64,000 nt of DNA, from the NCBI GenBank assembly GCA_031404815.1, contig JANNIH010000054.1, positions 186,001 to 250,000 of the forward strand, written 5' to 3'. Below are positions 11,904-18,749 of this stretch, one piece after another. The translations under genes were made by a program, and so were the position numbers. Below the pieces are notes generated by a model. That model had not been told where the DNA came from, ran no database searches, and worked only from the letters and a program-made list of their open reading frames with translations. Numbering within the stretch: position 1 is the first letter of the stretch; the number at the start of each line of letters is the position of its first letter. This DNA is from DASYKS01 sp031404815. GTDB taxonomy: Bacteria; Acidobacteriota; Thermoanaerobaculia; Multivoradales; UBA5704.

Positions 11904-11936
11904 TTCTTCCCTTCCGGTCCTGCGTGCCTGCGCGGG

Positions 11937-12452
11937 TTAGCGCCGCCTGTCTTTGATGGCCTCGACACCGACTTGCAGCCGTTCGGTGGCCGCCTTGGCC
12001 TGCTCAAGCAGCTGATCCCAGTTGCCCGGCGGTCGGCCGGTTTCCAACATCTTGCGAAAAACGCGATAGGCGTCCTCGCTGCTCTCGAAGGCGCGCTTCG
12101 TCTTTTCGTCGTTCACCCACGCCAGCACAAGGACCTTGCTGGGCGCGTGGTAACGGAAGAACAGCCGGTACCGCTGGAAAAACTTGGCGCGAAACCAATG
12201 CTTGTGGTCTCGACCTAGCGTGTCGCCCAGGCGATACTCCGGTTTGGACGGGTCTTCTGGAATCACATCGAAGGCCAGTTTGGCGATCGCGGCCAGCCGC
12301 TTGGTCGCGTTCTTCTTCGTGTAGCCCGCTGAGTCTTTTTGCTTGAGCGACTCAACCTGCCGAATTAGGGACTCGAGCTGATCTAGAAACAAGGGGTGGG
12401 CAAAGATTGTCCAGCCGCGGAGAACCAGCGGAATGGGTTGGCCGTGGCTCAT
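11937..12452 (-). CDS. yhaV: YhaV-type toxin (ribosome-dependent mRNA interferase)
   Basis: A 171-residue protein matching the YhaV toxin pattern: LVLRGWTIFAHPLFLDQLESLI at the N-terminus, then KKNATKRLAAIAKLAF, YRLGDTLG, HKHWFRAKFFQRYRLFFRY and VLVLAWVNDEKTKRAF. YhaV belongs to the RelE-like fold and cuts mRNA at the ribosome. It overlaps the upstream antitoxin gene by 4 bp (ATGA), the usual coupling for type II pairs. It lies immediately behind ssrA, whose product acts on the truncated mRNAs such toxins make. The C-terminal tail is somewhat longer than in the E. coli protein. Confidence 0.9.
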   Translation of the reverse strand: MSHGQPIPLVLRGWTIFAHPLFLDQLESLIRQVESLKQKDSAGYTKKNATKRLAAIAKLAFDVIPEDPSKPEYRLGDTLGRDHKHWFRAKFFQRYRLFFRYHAPSKVLVLAWVNDEKTKRAFESSEDAYRVFRKMLETGRPPGNWDQLLEQAKAATERLQVGVEAIKDRRR

Positions 12453-12775
12453 TCATCGTCCGCCGACAGAGACGCATCGAGATCGACCTCGGTGTCGCCC
12501 GCCAGCGAAAGGATGCGAGAGAGAAAGTTGTCGTCAATAGGTTGGAGGCGTTCGGGGTGGCTGGCGATATCGCGGGCCAGGAAGCCTAGGAACTGACTCA
12601 AAACCGGATCGTCTTCCGAGGCTTCGGCGCGTGTGAGAACAACCTCGCCGCCGGCACGGATGGTGTAGTGGATCTTGTCGCGCTTGCCCAAGCGGAGGGC
12701 GCGACGAACCGTTTCCGGTACCGTGGTCTGGTAGCGGTCGGTGAGCGTGGATTCGACTTCAAGGGTTGCGGCCAT
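12449..12775 (-). CDS. prlF: PrlF-type antitoxin (AbrB/SpoVT swapped-hairpin)
   Basis: A 108-residue protein whose N-terminal half is an AbrB-like DNA-binding fold: ESTLTDRYQTTVPETVRRAL followed by KIHYTIRAGGEVVLTRAE. The acidic C-terminal half (DTEVDLDASLSADDE) is the likely toxin-neutralising part. In the PrlF-YhaV family the antitoxin represses its own operon alone or with the toxin. The gene order antitoxin then toxin, with a 4-bp overlap, fits. The promoter should lie in 12776-12829, between the antitoxin start and the mtnA stop. Confidence 0.88.
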   Translation of the reverse strand: MAATLEVESTLTDRYQTTVPETVRRALRLGKRDKIHYTIRAGGEVVLTRAEASEDDPVLSQFLGFLARDIASHPERLQPIDDNFLSRILSLAGDTEVDLDASLSADDE

Positions 12776-12829
12776 GAGGGTCTCCGGTCGGAAGCACGAA
12801 CCCTATGGTAATGCAACCGCATTGCTCGA

Positions 12830-13900
12830 TCAATCGATCTCCTCAACCTCGGCAGTCGCGAACGCTCGCGCGATGCTCGCCTCGTACGGCGCTTCGAGCA
12901 CCCCGGCGTCAGTGACGATCGCGCGGATCAGCTCGGCGGGCGTCACGTCGAAGGCAAAGTTGATCGCTTCTGTGCCTTCGGGAGCGATGCGGTTTCCAAA
13001 AACTTCAGTAACCTCGCTCCCGTTGCGCTGCTCGATCGGGATGCCGGCGCCAGTGGCCAAAGAGCGGTCGATCGTCGACAGGGGGGCCGCGACGTAGAAG
13101 GGCACGCCGTGGCGGGCAGCGAGAACCGCCAGCGGGTACGTACCGATTTTGTTGGCGGCATCGCCGTTGGCCGCGATCCGATCAGCCCCGACAATCACGC
13201 GTTCGACCAGCCCCTTCGCCAAGAGGGTGGCGGCGCTCGAATCGGTCGCTAGGGTGTGAGGAATGCCCAGCCGCTTGAGCTCCCACGTGGTGAGGCGCGC
13301 ACCCTGGAGCAACGGGCGGGTCTCATCGACCCAGACCTTGGAGACCTTCCCTTGTTGCCAGGCCGACTGGATCACTCCCAAGGCCGTACCGTACCCCGCG
13401 GTCGCAAGCGAGCCGGTATTGCAATGGGTGAGCACGCGATCGCCCGGCGCGAACAGTCCGGCGCCAAACTCGCCGATGCGCAGATTCGCGCCGATATCGT
13501 CCGCATGCAGGCTCTCGGCCCAATCCAGAAGGTCGGCCGCTCGCTCCGCAGGGGCTCGGCCTGCGCTCTTGGCGAAACGGTCGCGTCCACGGTCGAGCGC
13601 CCATCGAAGATTGACCGCGGTCGGCCGGGTCGCGCCCAGCAGCTCCAGGGCCTCGTTGAATCGCGCTTCGGACTCGGGCTCATCGCGGGCGGCGGCGATC
13701 GCGAGGACCAAGCCGTAGGCGGCAGCAACTCCAATGGCCGGCGCACCGCGAACGGCCAAGCGGTAAATCGCGTCCGCGACCTGTTCGGGGCTTTCGCAGC
13801 GGAGCCAAGCCTCCTCACGTGGCAGCAGCGTCTGTTCGAGTAGGTCGAGCGCACCGGCGCGCCAGCGGAGGGGTGAGAAGATCGACTGGTCGTTTTTCAC
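12830..13900 (-). CDS. mtnA: S-methyl-5-thioribose-1-phosphate isomerase
   Basis: A 356-residue protein of the eIF2B-like isomerase family. The MtnA features are present: the N-terminal RGAPAIGVAAAYG, the catalytic Cys in LTHCNTGSLATAGYG, and the catalytic Asp in IVGADRIAANGDAANKIGTY. It converts methylthioribose-1-phosphate to the ribulose form in methionine salvage. The start is the GTG at 13900. It is divergent from a cystathionine synthase/lyase-type gene, so both neighbours concern sulfur amino acids. No other salvage gene (mtnK, mtnB, mtnD) is visible. Confidence 0.95.
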   Translation of the reverse strand: MKNDQSIFSPLRWRAGALDLLEQTLLPREEAWLRCESPEQVADAIYRLAVRGAPAIGVAAAYGLVLAIAAARDEPESEARFNEALELLGATRPTAVNLRWALDRGRDRFAKSAGRAPAERAADLLDWAESLHADDIGANLRIGEFGAGLFAPGDRVLTHCNTGSLATAGYGTALGVIQSAWQQGKVSKVWVDETRPLLQGARLTTWELKRLGIPHTLATDSSAATLLAKGLVERVIVGADRIAANGDAANKIGTYPLAVLAARHGVPFYVAAPLSTIDRSLATGAGIPIEQRNGSEVTEVFGNRIAPEGTEAINFAFDVTPAELIRAIVTDAGVLEAPYEASIARAFATAEVEEID

Positions 13901-13920
13901 CTCGCGGACTTTATCCCTGA

Positions 13921-14048
13921 ACCAGCTCCACTGGTCCCCTCAGATAGATCCTCGTGCCTTCGTCCTGGTAACCTACTGGCTGGTACAATCCGGGAAATCC
14001 GGGCGGGTTCACGAGGGTACTCAATCGGTGCGGAGCTAAGATTCCGCG
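13921..14048 (+). promoter_or_regulatory. Structured leader of the cystathionine-type gene
   Basis: Three stems occur in a row between mtnA and the downstream TTG start. ACCAG/CTGGT closes 13921-13935. CCTCGTG (13950-13956) pairs with CACGAGG (14010-14016) enclosing a GC-rich internal region. GCGGA (14030-14034) pairs with TCCGC (14043-14047), ending 4 nt before the AGAGGAAG ribosome site. The position before a methionine/cysteine gene invites a SAM- or SAH-sensing riboswitch idea, but I could not match any known consensus. Confidence 0.35.
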
Positions 14049-14063
14049 GAAAAGAGGAAGCGC

Positions 14064-15230
14064 TTGAAAGGTGACCCTTCGAAACTGGCGTTCGCGACGC
14101 GCGCAATCCACGCCGGGCAGCCCCCCGACCCGACAACCGGCGCGGTCACGGTGCCGATCTATCAGACTTCGACCTATTCTCAAGCCGCTCTCGGCGAGAA
14201 TACCGGCTTCGAATACGCGCGCAGCCAGAACCCCACCCGGTTCGCGCTCGAGGAGAATGTGGCATCGCTCGAAGGGGGTGCCAAAGGCCACGCCTTCGCT
14301 TCCGGCATGGCCGCGATCAGCTGCTTGATGACGATCCTGCAGGCCGGCGATCACGTCGTGGTTTCGCAGAACGTCTATGGCGGTACGTTTCGCTATTTCA
14401 CGCGGATCCTCGAGAAGTTTGGGCTGACGTTTAGTTGGATCGACGCCACGAGCACCGAGCGGGTGGAGGCGGCTATGACCCCGGCGACGCGGATGGTCTA
14501 CCTCGAGACGCCGTCGAACCCCTTGATGGAGATTTCCGACATTGCGGCGATCTCCGAGATCGCCCACGCTCACGGCGCCAAGGTTGCGGTGGACAACACG
14601 TTTCTCTCCCCCTATCTCCAGCAGCCGCTGGCCCTGGGCGCCGACTTCGTCCTCCACTCGACGACCAAGTTCTTGAATGGGCACAGCGATTCGATCAGCG
14701 GCGTGCTGATCTCGAAGTCCGTTGCTGACGGCGAGTGGTTCACGCTGGCGCAAAAGTCCGCGGGCGCGATCCTCGCGCCTTTCGAGTGCTTTCTGGTGAT
14801 GCGCGGCATCAAAACGCTCGCGGTGCGCATGGATCGGCATGAATCGAATACTCGACGAATCGTCGATTTCCTCGTCGGCCATTCCGCGGTCAAGGCGGTC
14901 CTCTATCCCGGACTGGAGAGCCACCCTGGACACGAGATTCAAAAGCGGCAGGCGAGCGGCTTTGGCTCGATGATCTCGATCGAGCTGGGAGGCTACGAGA
15001 ACGCCAAGGCGATGCTCGACCAGGTGCGGCTTTGGACGCTGGCCGAGAGTCTGGGCGGGGTCGAGAGCTTGATCAGCCATCCGGCCTCGATGACCCACGC
15101 CTCTATTCCCTTGGCGCGGCGGAACGATCTCGGGATCACCGAGGGGTTGGTCCGGCTGTCGGTTGGGATCGAGGATATCAACGATCTGGAGTGGGACCTG
15201 AAACAGGCCCTTGGGGGCATTGTGGCCTGA
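14064..15230 (+). CDS. Cystathionine gamma-synthase/lyase family PLP enzyme
   Basis: A 388-residue protein of the Cys/Met-metabolism PLP family. Visible motifs are YEYARSQNPTR-like EYARSQNPTRFALE, the PLP-stacking region FASGMAAI, YLETPSNPLM, and the Schiff-base lysine in HSTTKFLNGHSD. The C-terminal GGVESLISHPASMTHA and GLVRLSVGIED are conserved in cystathionine gamma-synthases and lyases. Synthase (MetB), beta-lyase and gamma-lyase cannot be told apart by eye. The start is the TTG at 14064, with AGAGGA at 14052-14057. A structured leader precedes it and a strong hairpin follows it. Confidence 0.92.
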   Translation: MKGDPSKLAFATRAIHAGQPPDPTTGAVTVPIYQTSTYSQAALGENTGFEYARSQNPTRFALEENVASLEGGAKGHAFASGMAAISCLMTILQAGDHVVVSQNVYGGTFRYFTRILEKFGLTFSWIDATSTERVEAAMTPATRMVYLETPSNPLMEISDIAAISEIAHAHGAKVAVDNTFLSPYLQQPLALGADFVLHSTTKFLNGHSDSISGVLISKSVADGEWFTLAQKSAGAILAPFECFLVMRGIKTLAVRMDRHESNTRRIVDFLVGHSAVKAVLYPGLESHPGHEIQKRQASGFGSMISIELGGYENAKAMLDQVRLWTLAESLGGVESLISHPASMTHASIPLARRNDLGITEGLVRLSVGIEDINDLEWDLKQALGGIVA

Positions 15231-15265
15231 GGCCAGGCGGCTTCGACGGGCTCCAAGCCGGACTG

Positions 15266-15297
15266 TGGGTTCAGGGGCCTCGCGACCCCCGAACCCA
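15266..15297. terminator. GC-rich hairpin between convergent genes
   Basis: TGGGTTC (15266-15272) pairs with GAACCCA (15291-15297), and GGGG with CCCC inside, leaving a loop of about 8 nt. It lies 36 bp after the cystathionine-type gene and 4 bp from the stop of the convergent pseudopilin gene, so it may end both transcripts. The following ATCCTATTT is only weakly T-rich. Confidence 0.55.
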
Positions 15298-15300
15298 ATC

Positions 15301-15918
15301 CTATTTCCATAGACCGGTTGCGGCTTGGTAGGTAAGCACCCGGACCCTTCCGCTACGGCCGAGCACCCGAATCGCGGCGAGGCCGTCGTAGCCGTCGGTC
15401 AGATAGAGCGAGCCCGGGGTCGCACCTCCCAGTGGATCGAACGAGGCGAGGTCGGAGCCATTGAAACGAATCGGATCATCGAGCCGATCGAGACGACGGC
15501 GAGGATCTCCTGGATCGGTCGGCCGGACCCCCGAAGGAAAGCCAAACCGCAAGCCGAATCCTGGACCGCCCAGGTGTCTTGGCCCATCGATCTTCGGATC
15601 GACTCCGAGGCGAATGTCGGCGTTGCGTACGCCGTTGCCGTTGCCGTCGCGGTAGAGCGAAAAGCTCGCGCCGCCATTCTGCTCGGCGCTAAACCGGACC
15701 GCAACGTTGGCGGAGTGCCGAACAGCAAACGAGCGAGCGAGGCGCAAAGCACCTACGAGTTCCGAGGCGGCCTGGCGAAGGCGGAGAGATTTGACCGCTC
15801 GGTGGAGCGGCGAGACGGCGAGCGTGGCTAACAGGACCAGGATCGCGAAGGTGATGAGCAGCTCGACAAGGGTAAAGCCGCAACGGCAAGACCGGCGGCG
15901 GCTGGTTGAGAAGTTCAT
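15301..15918 (-). CDS. Type IV pilin-like pseudopilin (GspH/FimT type)
   Basis: About 205 residues with a prepilin leader: basic MNFSTSRRRSCRCG followed by FTLVELLITFAILVLLATLA, giving cleavage after Gly with Phe+1 and Glu+5. The GspH/FimT-like soluble domain follows (ASELVGALRLARSFAVRHSANVAVRF...), as in minor pseudopilins of type II secretion or type IV pili. The ATG at 15918 places the leader correctly; the longer in-frame version would add an unlikely N-terminal extension. No other pilus gene is nearby, so it is an orphan in this window next to a ComEA-like gene, which could indicate a DNA-uptake role. Confidence 0.85.
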   Translation of the reverse strand: MNFSTSRRRSCRCGFTLVELLITFAILVLLATLAVSPLHRAVKSLRLRQAASELVGALRLARSFAVRHSANVAVRFSAEQNGGASFSLYRDGNGNGVRNADIRLGVDPKIDGPRHLGGPGFGLRFGFPSGVRPTDPGDPRRRLDRLDDPIRFNGSDLASFDPLGGATPGSLYLTDGYDGLAAIRVLGRSGRVRVLTYQAATGLWK

Positions 15919-15983
15919 GGCTGGCTCTGGAGGCCGAGAAGAGAAGCCAGAGCGGCGGACCGCTCCGGCTTCGCGGCTCCGTC

Positions 15984-16349
15984 TCAACGACCGGGCGCCT
16001 TCTCTGTTTTCGCAGCCTTGGCCTTCTCCTTGAGTGTCGTCTCGCCGCTGATCGCAAGGTAAGGGCGGATGAGAGCAAACGTCTTTTCCCCGATTCCCCG
16101 GACGAGCATCAAGTCCTCGACCTTTTTGAAGCCTCCGTTGGTTTTGCGGTGTTCGACGATGCGCTGGGCGACGGAGGGGCCGACGCGAGGAAGCAGTGCG
16201 AGTTGAGCGCTGTCGGCGCTGTTGATATTGACCACTCTCTTGGCCTCGGCGGTTGCGGCGACGACCGGAGAGGCCGAGACCAGCGGGAGGACCAGGGCAA
16301 GGAGGACAAGCACGGCGGGAACGGCGGTGACACGGCGACGGTTGTTCAT
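15984..16349 (-). CDS. ComEA-like helix-hairpin-helix protein, exported
   Basis: A 121-residue protein with a signal peptide (RRRVTAVPAVLVLLALVLPLVSA) and a tandem helix-hairpin-helix domain: VNINSADSAQLALLPRVGPSVAQRIVEHR then FKKVEDLMLVRGIGEKTF. This is the ComEA DNA-binding core, which binds incoming DNA in the periplasm of competent cells. The lysine-rich C-terminus (LKEKAKAAKTEKAPGR) is unusual. AAGGAGA stands 6 nt before the ATG at 16349. It lies 65 bp upstream of the pseudopilin gene on the same strand, so the two may be one transcript linked to DNA uptake. Confidence 0.88.
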   Translation of the reverse strand: MNNRRRVTAVPAVLVLLALVLPLVSASPVVAATAEAKRVVNINSADSAQLALLPRVGPSVAQRIVEHRKTNGGFKKVEDLMLVRGIGEKTFALIRPYLAISGETTLKEKAKAAKTEKAPGR

Positions 16350-16800
16350 GGGGGTCTCCTTTTCTTTGGGTGTATGCCGGAATACGCTGAATTGGGTTGT
16401 CTGTGCTGCGGTTCGTTGTTGAGTGGGACGCTCGAGGGGGCGGCTGGCGCCCCTCTCGGCCCTTCGCTGTCGGTTCTTGTTCTCTCCCTCGGCGGCTCGC
16501 TCCACCTCCCCTCCAGTTCGTGTTCGGGAGAGACGTAGATCAAAGCCTTTGCCAACTCCAACGATGGCGCTCAAACTGTTGAAAATAGGCCGCTTACATG
16601 GAATATCCGGAGTTCTCGGCGCCGTTGGGGACCGCAAACGATCTGGTCGGGCGAGGGCGGTTTTTCGCCGCTACGCCCGGCAAACGAGGGGGCGCAAAAG
16701 ATTTGGACAGCTGCGCAATCTTTTGCGGGGTGCCTAGGCTCGGCCAAGGCTCGGCCGGATCGGTAGCAGGAGAAGGGCCTTTCGAGTAGATTAGGCCGCC
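16350..16800. other. 451-bp intergenic region with an inverted repeat
   Basis: No supportable gene lies between the comEA-like start and lepB. Short open frames on both strands (for example minus 16346-16561) lack ribosome sites and family resemblance. The stretch should hold the divergent promoters for the two genes. Its clearest structure is the inverted repeat at 16693-16727, described separately. Confidence 0.6.
16693..16727. repeat. Perfect 11-bp inverted repeat upstream of lepB
   Basis: CGCAAAAGATT (16693-16703) is the exact reverse complement of AATCTTTTGCG (16717-16727), with a 13-nt spacer that includes the palindrome CAGCTG. It lies about 75 bp before the lepB start. It could be an operator for a dimeric regulator or an RNA stem; nothing shows which. 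Confidence 0.6.
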
Positions 16801-17547
16801 ATGTCGACGAGCCAGAGAACCGAAGTCATGCCGCGAAAGCCCGCGGAGTCGCAGCCAACGAAGTCTCTGTTCCGCGAATATGCGGAGGCGTTTATCATCG
16901 CGGCGCTTTTTCTTCGCTTCGCGAATACCTTCGTCGTTCAGACGTTCTATATTCCGAGCGGCTCGATGGAGAACACGCTGCTTGTTGGCGACCATCTATT
17001 CGTCAACCGCTTCATCTTCGGACCGACTACGGCTGGTTTCGACCGGCTGTTGCCAGGTCGGTCGGTCCGCCGCGGCGATATTGTTGTCTTCCGTTCGCCA
17101 CAGGATCCGAAACTCGACCTGGTAAAGCGCTGCATCGGCCTGCCAGGAGACACGATCGACTTGATCGACAAGCAGTTATCGATCAACGGTAAGCGGGTCG
17201 AGGATTCGGGTTACGCGATCCACACAGACCCGAACTTGTACCAGGATCGACCCTACTTCGGTGATGAGGCGCGTATTCGGGACAACTTCGGACCGTTCAC
17301 CGTGCCCGCCGGCAGCTACTTCTGTATGGGGGATAACCGGGACCATTCCTTCGATTCTCGTTTTTGGGGAACGCTGCCAGCTCACATGATCAAAGGCCGC
17401 GCCTCAACGATCTATTGGTCATATGGTGGAGAAACTTCGGACGGCCGTTGGCCGGGTTGGGGCGTGAAGCTGCGACAGCTCGGCCAGACAGCGGTTGGCT
17501 TTTTCGGTCGAACTCGCTGGAGCCGTAGCTTTCTCACGCCTCGATAG
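16801..17547 (+). CDS. lepB: Signal peptidase I (first of two tandem copies)
   Basis: A 248-residue S26 signal peptidase. One N-terminal membrane segment (AEAFIIAALFLRFANTFVVQTF) leads into the catalytic serine motif IPSGSMENTL. The lysine motif is LDLVKRCIGLPGD, and the conserved GDNRDHSFDSRFWG box follows. It cleaves signal peptides from exported proteins. ATGs at 16801 and 16828 are both possible and neither has a strong ribosome site. A second lepB begins 11 bp after its stop, so the two are an operon of paralogues. Confidence 0.95.
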   Translation: MSTSQRTEVMPRKPAESQPTKSLFREYAEAFIIAALFLRFANTFVVQTFYIPSGSMENTLLVGDHLFVNRFIFGPTTAGFDRLLPGRSVRRGDIVVFRSPQDPKLDLVKRCIGLPGDTIDLIDKQLSINGKRVEDSGYAIHTDPNLYQDRPYFGDEARIRDNFGPFTVPAGSYFCMGDNRDHSFDSRFWGTLPAHMIKGRASTIYWSYGGETSDGRWPGWGVKLRQLGQTAVGFFGRTRWSRSFLTPR

Positions 17548-17558
17548 CAGATTCGGCT

Positions 17559-18251
17559 ATGGCCGCTCGGAGCGCGGGTCGGGACTATTTGGAGGCGTTG
17601 TTGGTCGCGTTCGTGTTCGCCTCTTTTGCACGGGCCTTCTTGTTTCAGGCGTTTGAGATTCCGACCGGCTCGATGGAGAAGAACCTCCTGGTCGGTGACC
17701 ATATTCTGGTCAACAAATTCATCTTCGGGCCTACGGTTCTAGGGCTCGAGAAGAAGCTCCTGCCAATTCGCAACGCAGAGCGGGGTGATGTGGTGGTGTT
17801 TCGTTACCCTCGCGACCCATCACAAAACTTCATCAAGCGCTGCGTCGGTGTCGGCGGTGACCTGGTCGAGATCGTTCATCGCGACTTGATCCTGAACGAG
17901 ACCCCCGTCGACGACCGCGCCTACACGTACCACTTTGGCGATGATCCAGGCACCGATCCGGTCGGCGTCTATGAGGTTCGGCCACGGGACAACTTTGGGC
18001 CGTTCAAGGTTCCGCCGAACAACTGCTTCTGCCTGGGTGACAACCGAGACAACTCTCACGATTCGCGCTATTGGGGACCGGTGCCGGACGGCCTGCTGAA
18101 AGGCCGGGCACTTTTGATTTACTGGTCGGCGACACCCGACGAGCCGGAACTTGGAGCGGCTCGGTCCGAATGGTTTGGACGGGTTTCGAGCGCGCTTCGA
18201 CGGCTGATCGCGTCAACTCGTTGGCACCGTTCCTTCCTTCTAGTTCGCTGA
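17559..18251 (+). CDS. lepB: Signal peptidase I (second tandem copy)
   Basis: A 230-residue paralogue of the preceding gene. It keeps the catalytic Ser in IPTGSMEKNLLVGDH, the Lys in NFIKRCVGVGGD and the box GDNRDNSHDSRYWG, so both copies look active. It differs in the insert between these boxes (YTYHFGDDPGTDPVGVYEVR) and may have a different substrate range. The membrane anchor is at residues 8-30. It starts 11 bp after the first lepB. Confidence 0.95.
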   Translation: MAARSAGRDYLEALLVAFVFASFARAFLFQAFEIPTGSMEKNLLVGDHILVNKFIFGPTVLGLEKKLLPIRNAERGDVVVFRYPRDPSQNFIKRCVGVGGDLVEIVHRDLILNETPVDDRAYTYHFGDDPGTDPVGVYEVRPRDNFGPFKVPPNNCFCLGDNRDNSHDSRYWGPVPDGLLKGRALLIYWSATPDEPELGAARSEWFGRVSSALRRLIASTRWHRSFLLVR

Positions 18252-18379
18252 CCGCTCTCGGAGGCCAGGTGGGGCGACAGAGGGTCTGGCTAACGAGCGG
18301 AGGCCTGGTAGACTAGGATCCTAAGTTCGGTCCGGTCTGGTGAAATGGTAGGAAGGTCCTCCAAGAGAAGGAGCGTCGG

Positions 18380-18748
18380 ATGCATCGATCCAAGGGGCAA
18401 CGCGGCGAGGGAAACCTCGGTTGTATTCTCTGGGCAGCTCTTTTAGCGATTGCAGCACTGATCGCCTGGAAGACGATTCCTGCCAAGCTGAACAGCTCAG
18501 AGATATACGATTTCATGGAAGAACAGGCCAAGTTCGCAGCCCAGACCCCTCCAGAGGAACTCAAGAAAGCGATCCTTGTTCGAGCCAGCCAGTTGGGCGT
18601 CTCTTTGGATAAAGACCACGTCACTGTCGAACGAATCGGCGATCGGATTCGGATGAAAGCCGACTATCAGATCCCGATTGAGTTCCCTTTCAAAACTTAC
18701 ATCTGGAAGTTTCACCACGAGGTCGACCGTCCCATATTCATTTTCTAG
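18380..18748 (+). CDS. DUF4845-like small membrane protein
   Basis: A 122-residue protein with a glycine-rich start (RGEGNLGCILWAALLAIAALIAWK) forming one membrane segment at about residues 13-32, then a soluble domain with helices and two strands ending in RPIFIF. The layout resembles DUF4845 proteins, which sit next to lepB in many proteobacteria, and here it follows two lepB genes. The match is by layout and context only. AGAAGGAG upstream of 18380 supports the ATG. Confidence 0.7.
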   Translation: MHRSKGQRGEGNLGCILWAALLAIAALIAWKTIPAKLNSSEIYDFMEEQAKFAAQTPPEELKKAILVRASQLGVSLDKDHVTVERIGDRIRMKADYQIPIEFPFKTYIWKFHHEVDRPIFIF

Positions 18749-18749
18749 G

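Noticed and set aside
13911..15098. Minus-strand frame of 395 codons
   Set aside because: Antisense to the cystathionine-type gene; no homology pattern.
16346..16561. Minus-strand 71-codon frame upstream of comEA-like gene
   Set aside because: No ribosome site, low-complexity Arg/Pro/Glu content, and it overlaps the comEA-like start region.
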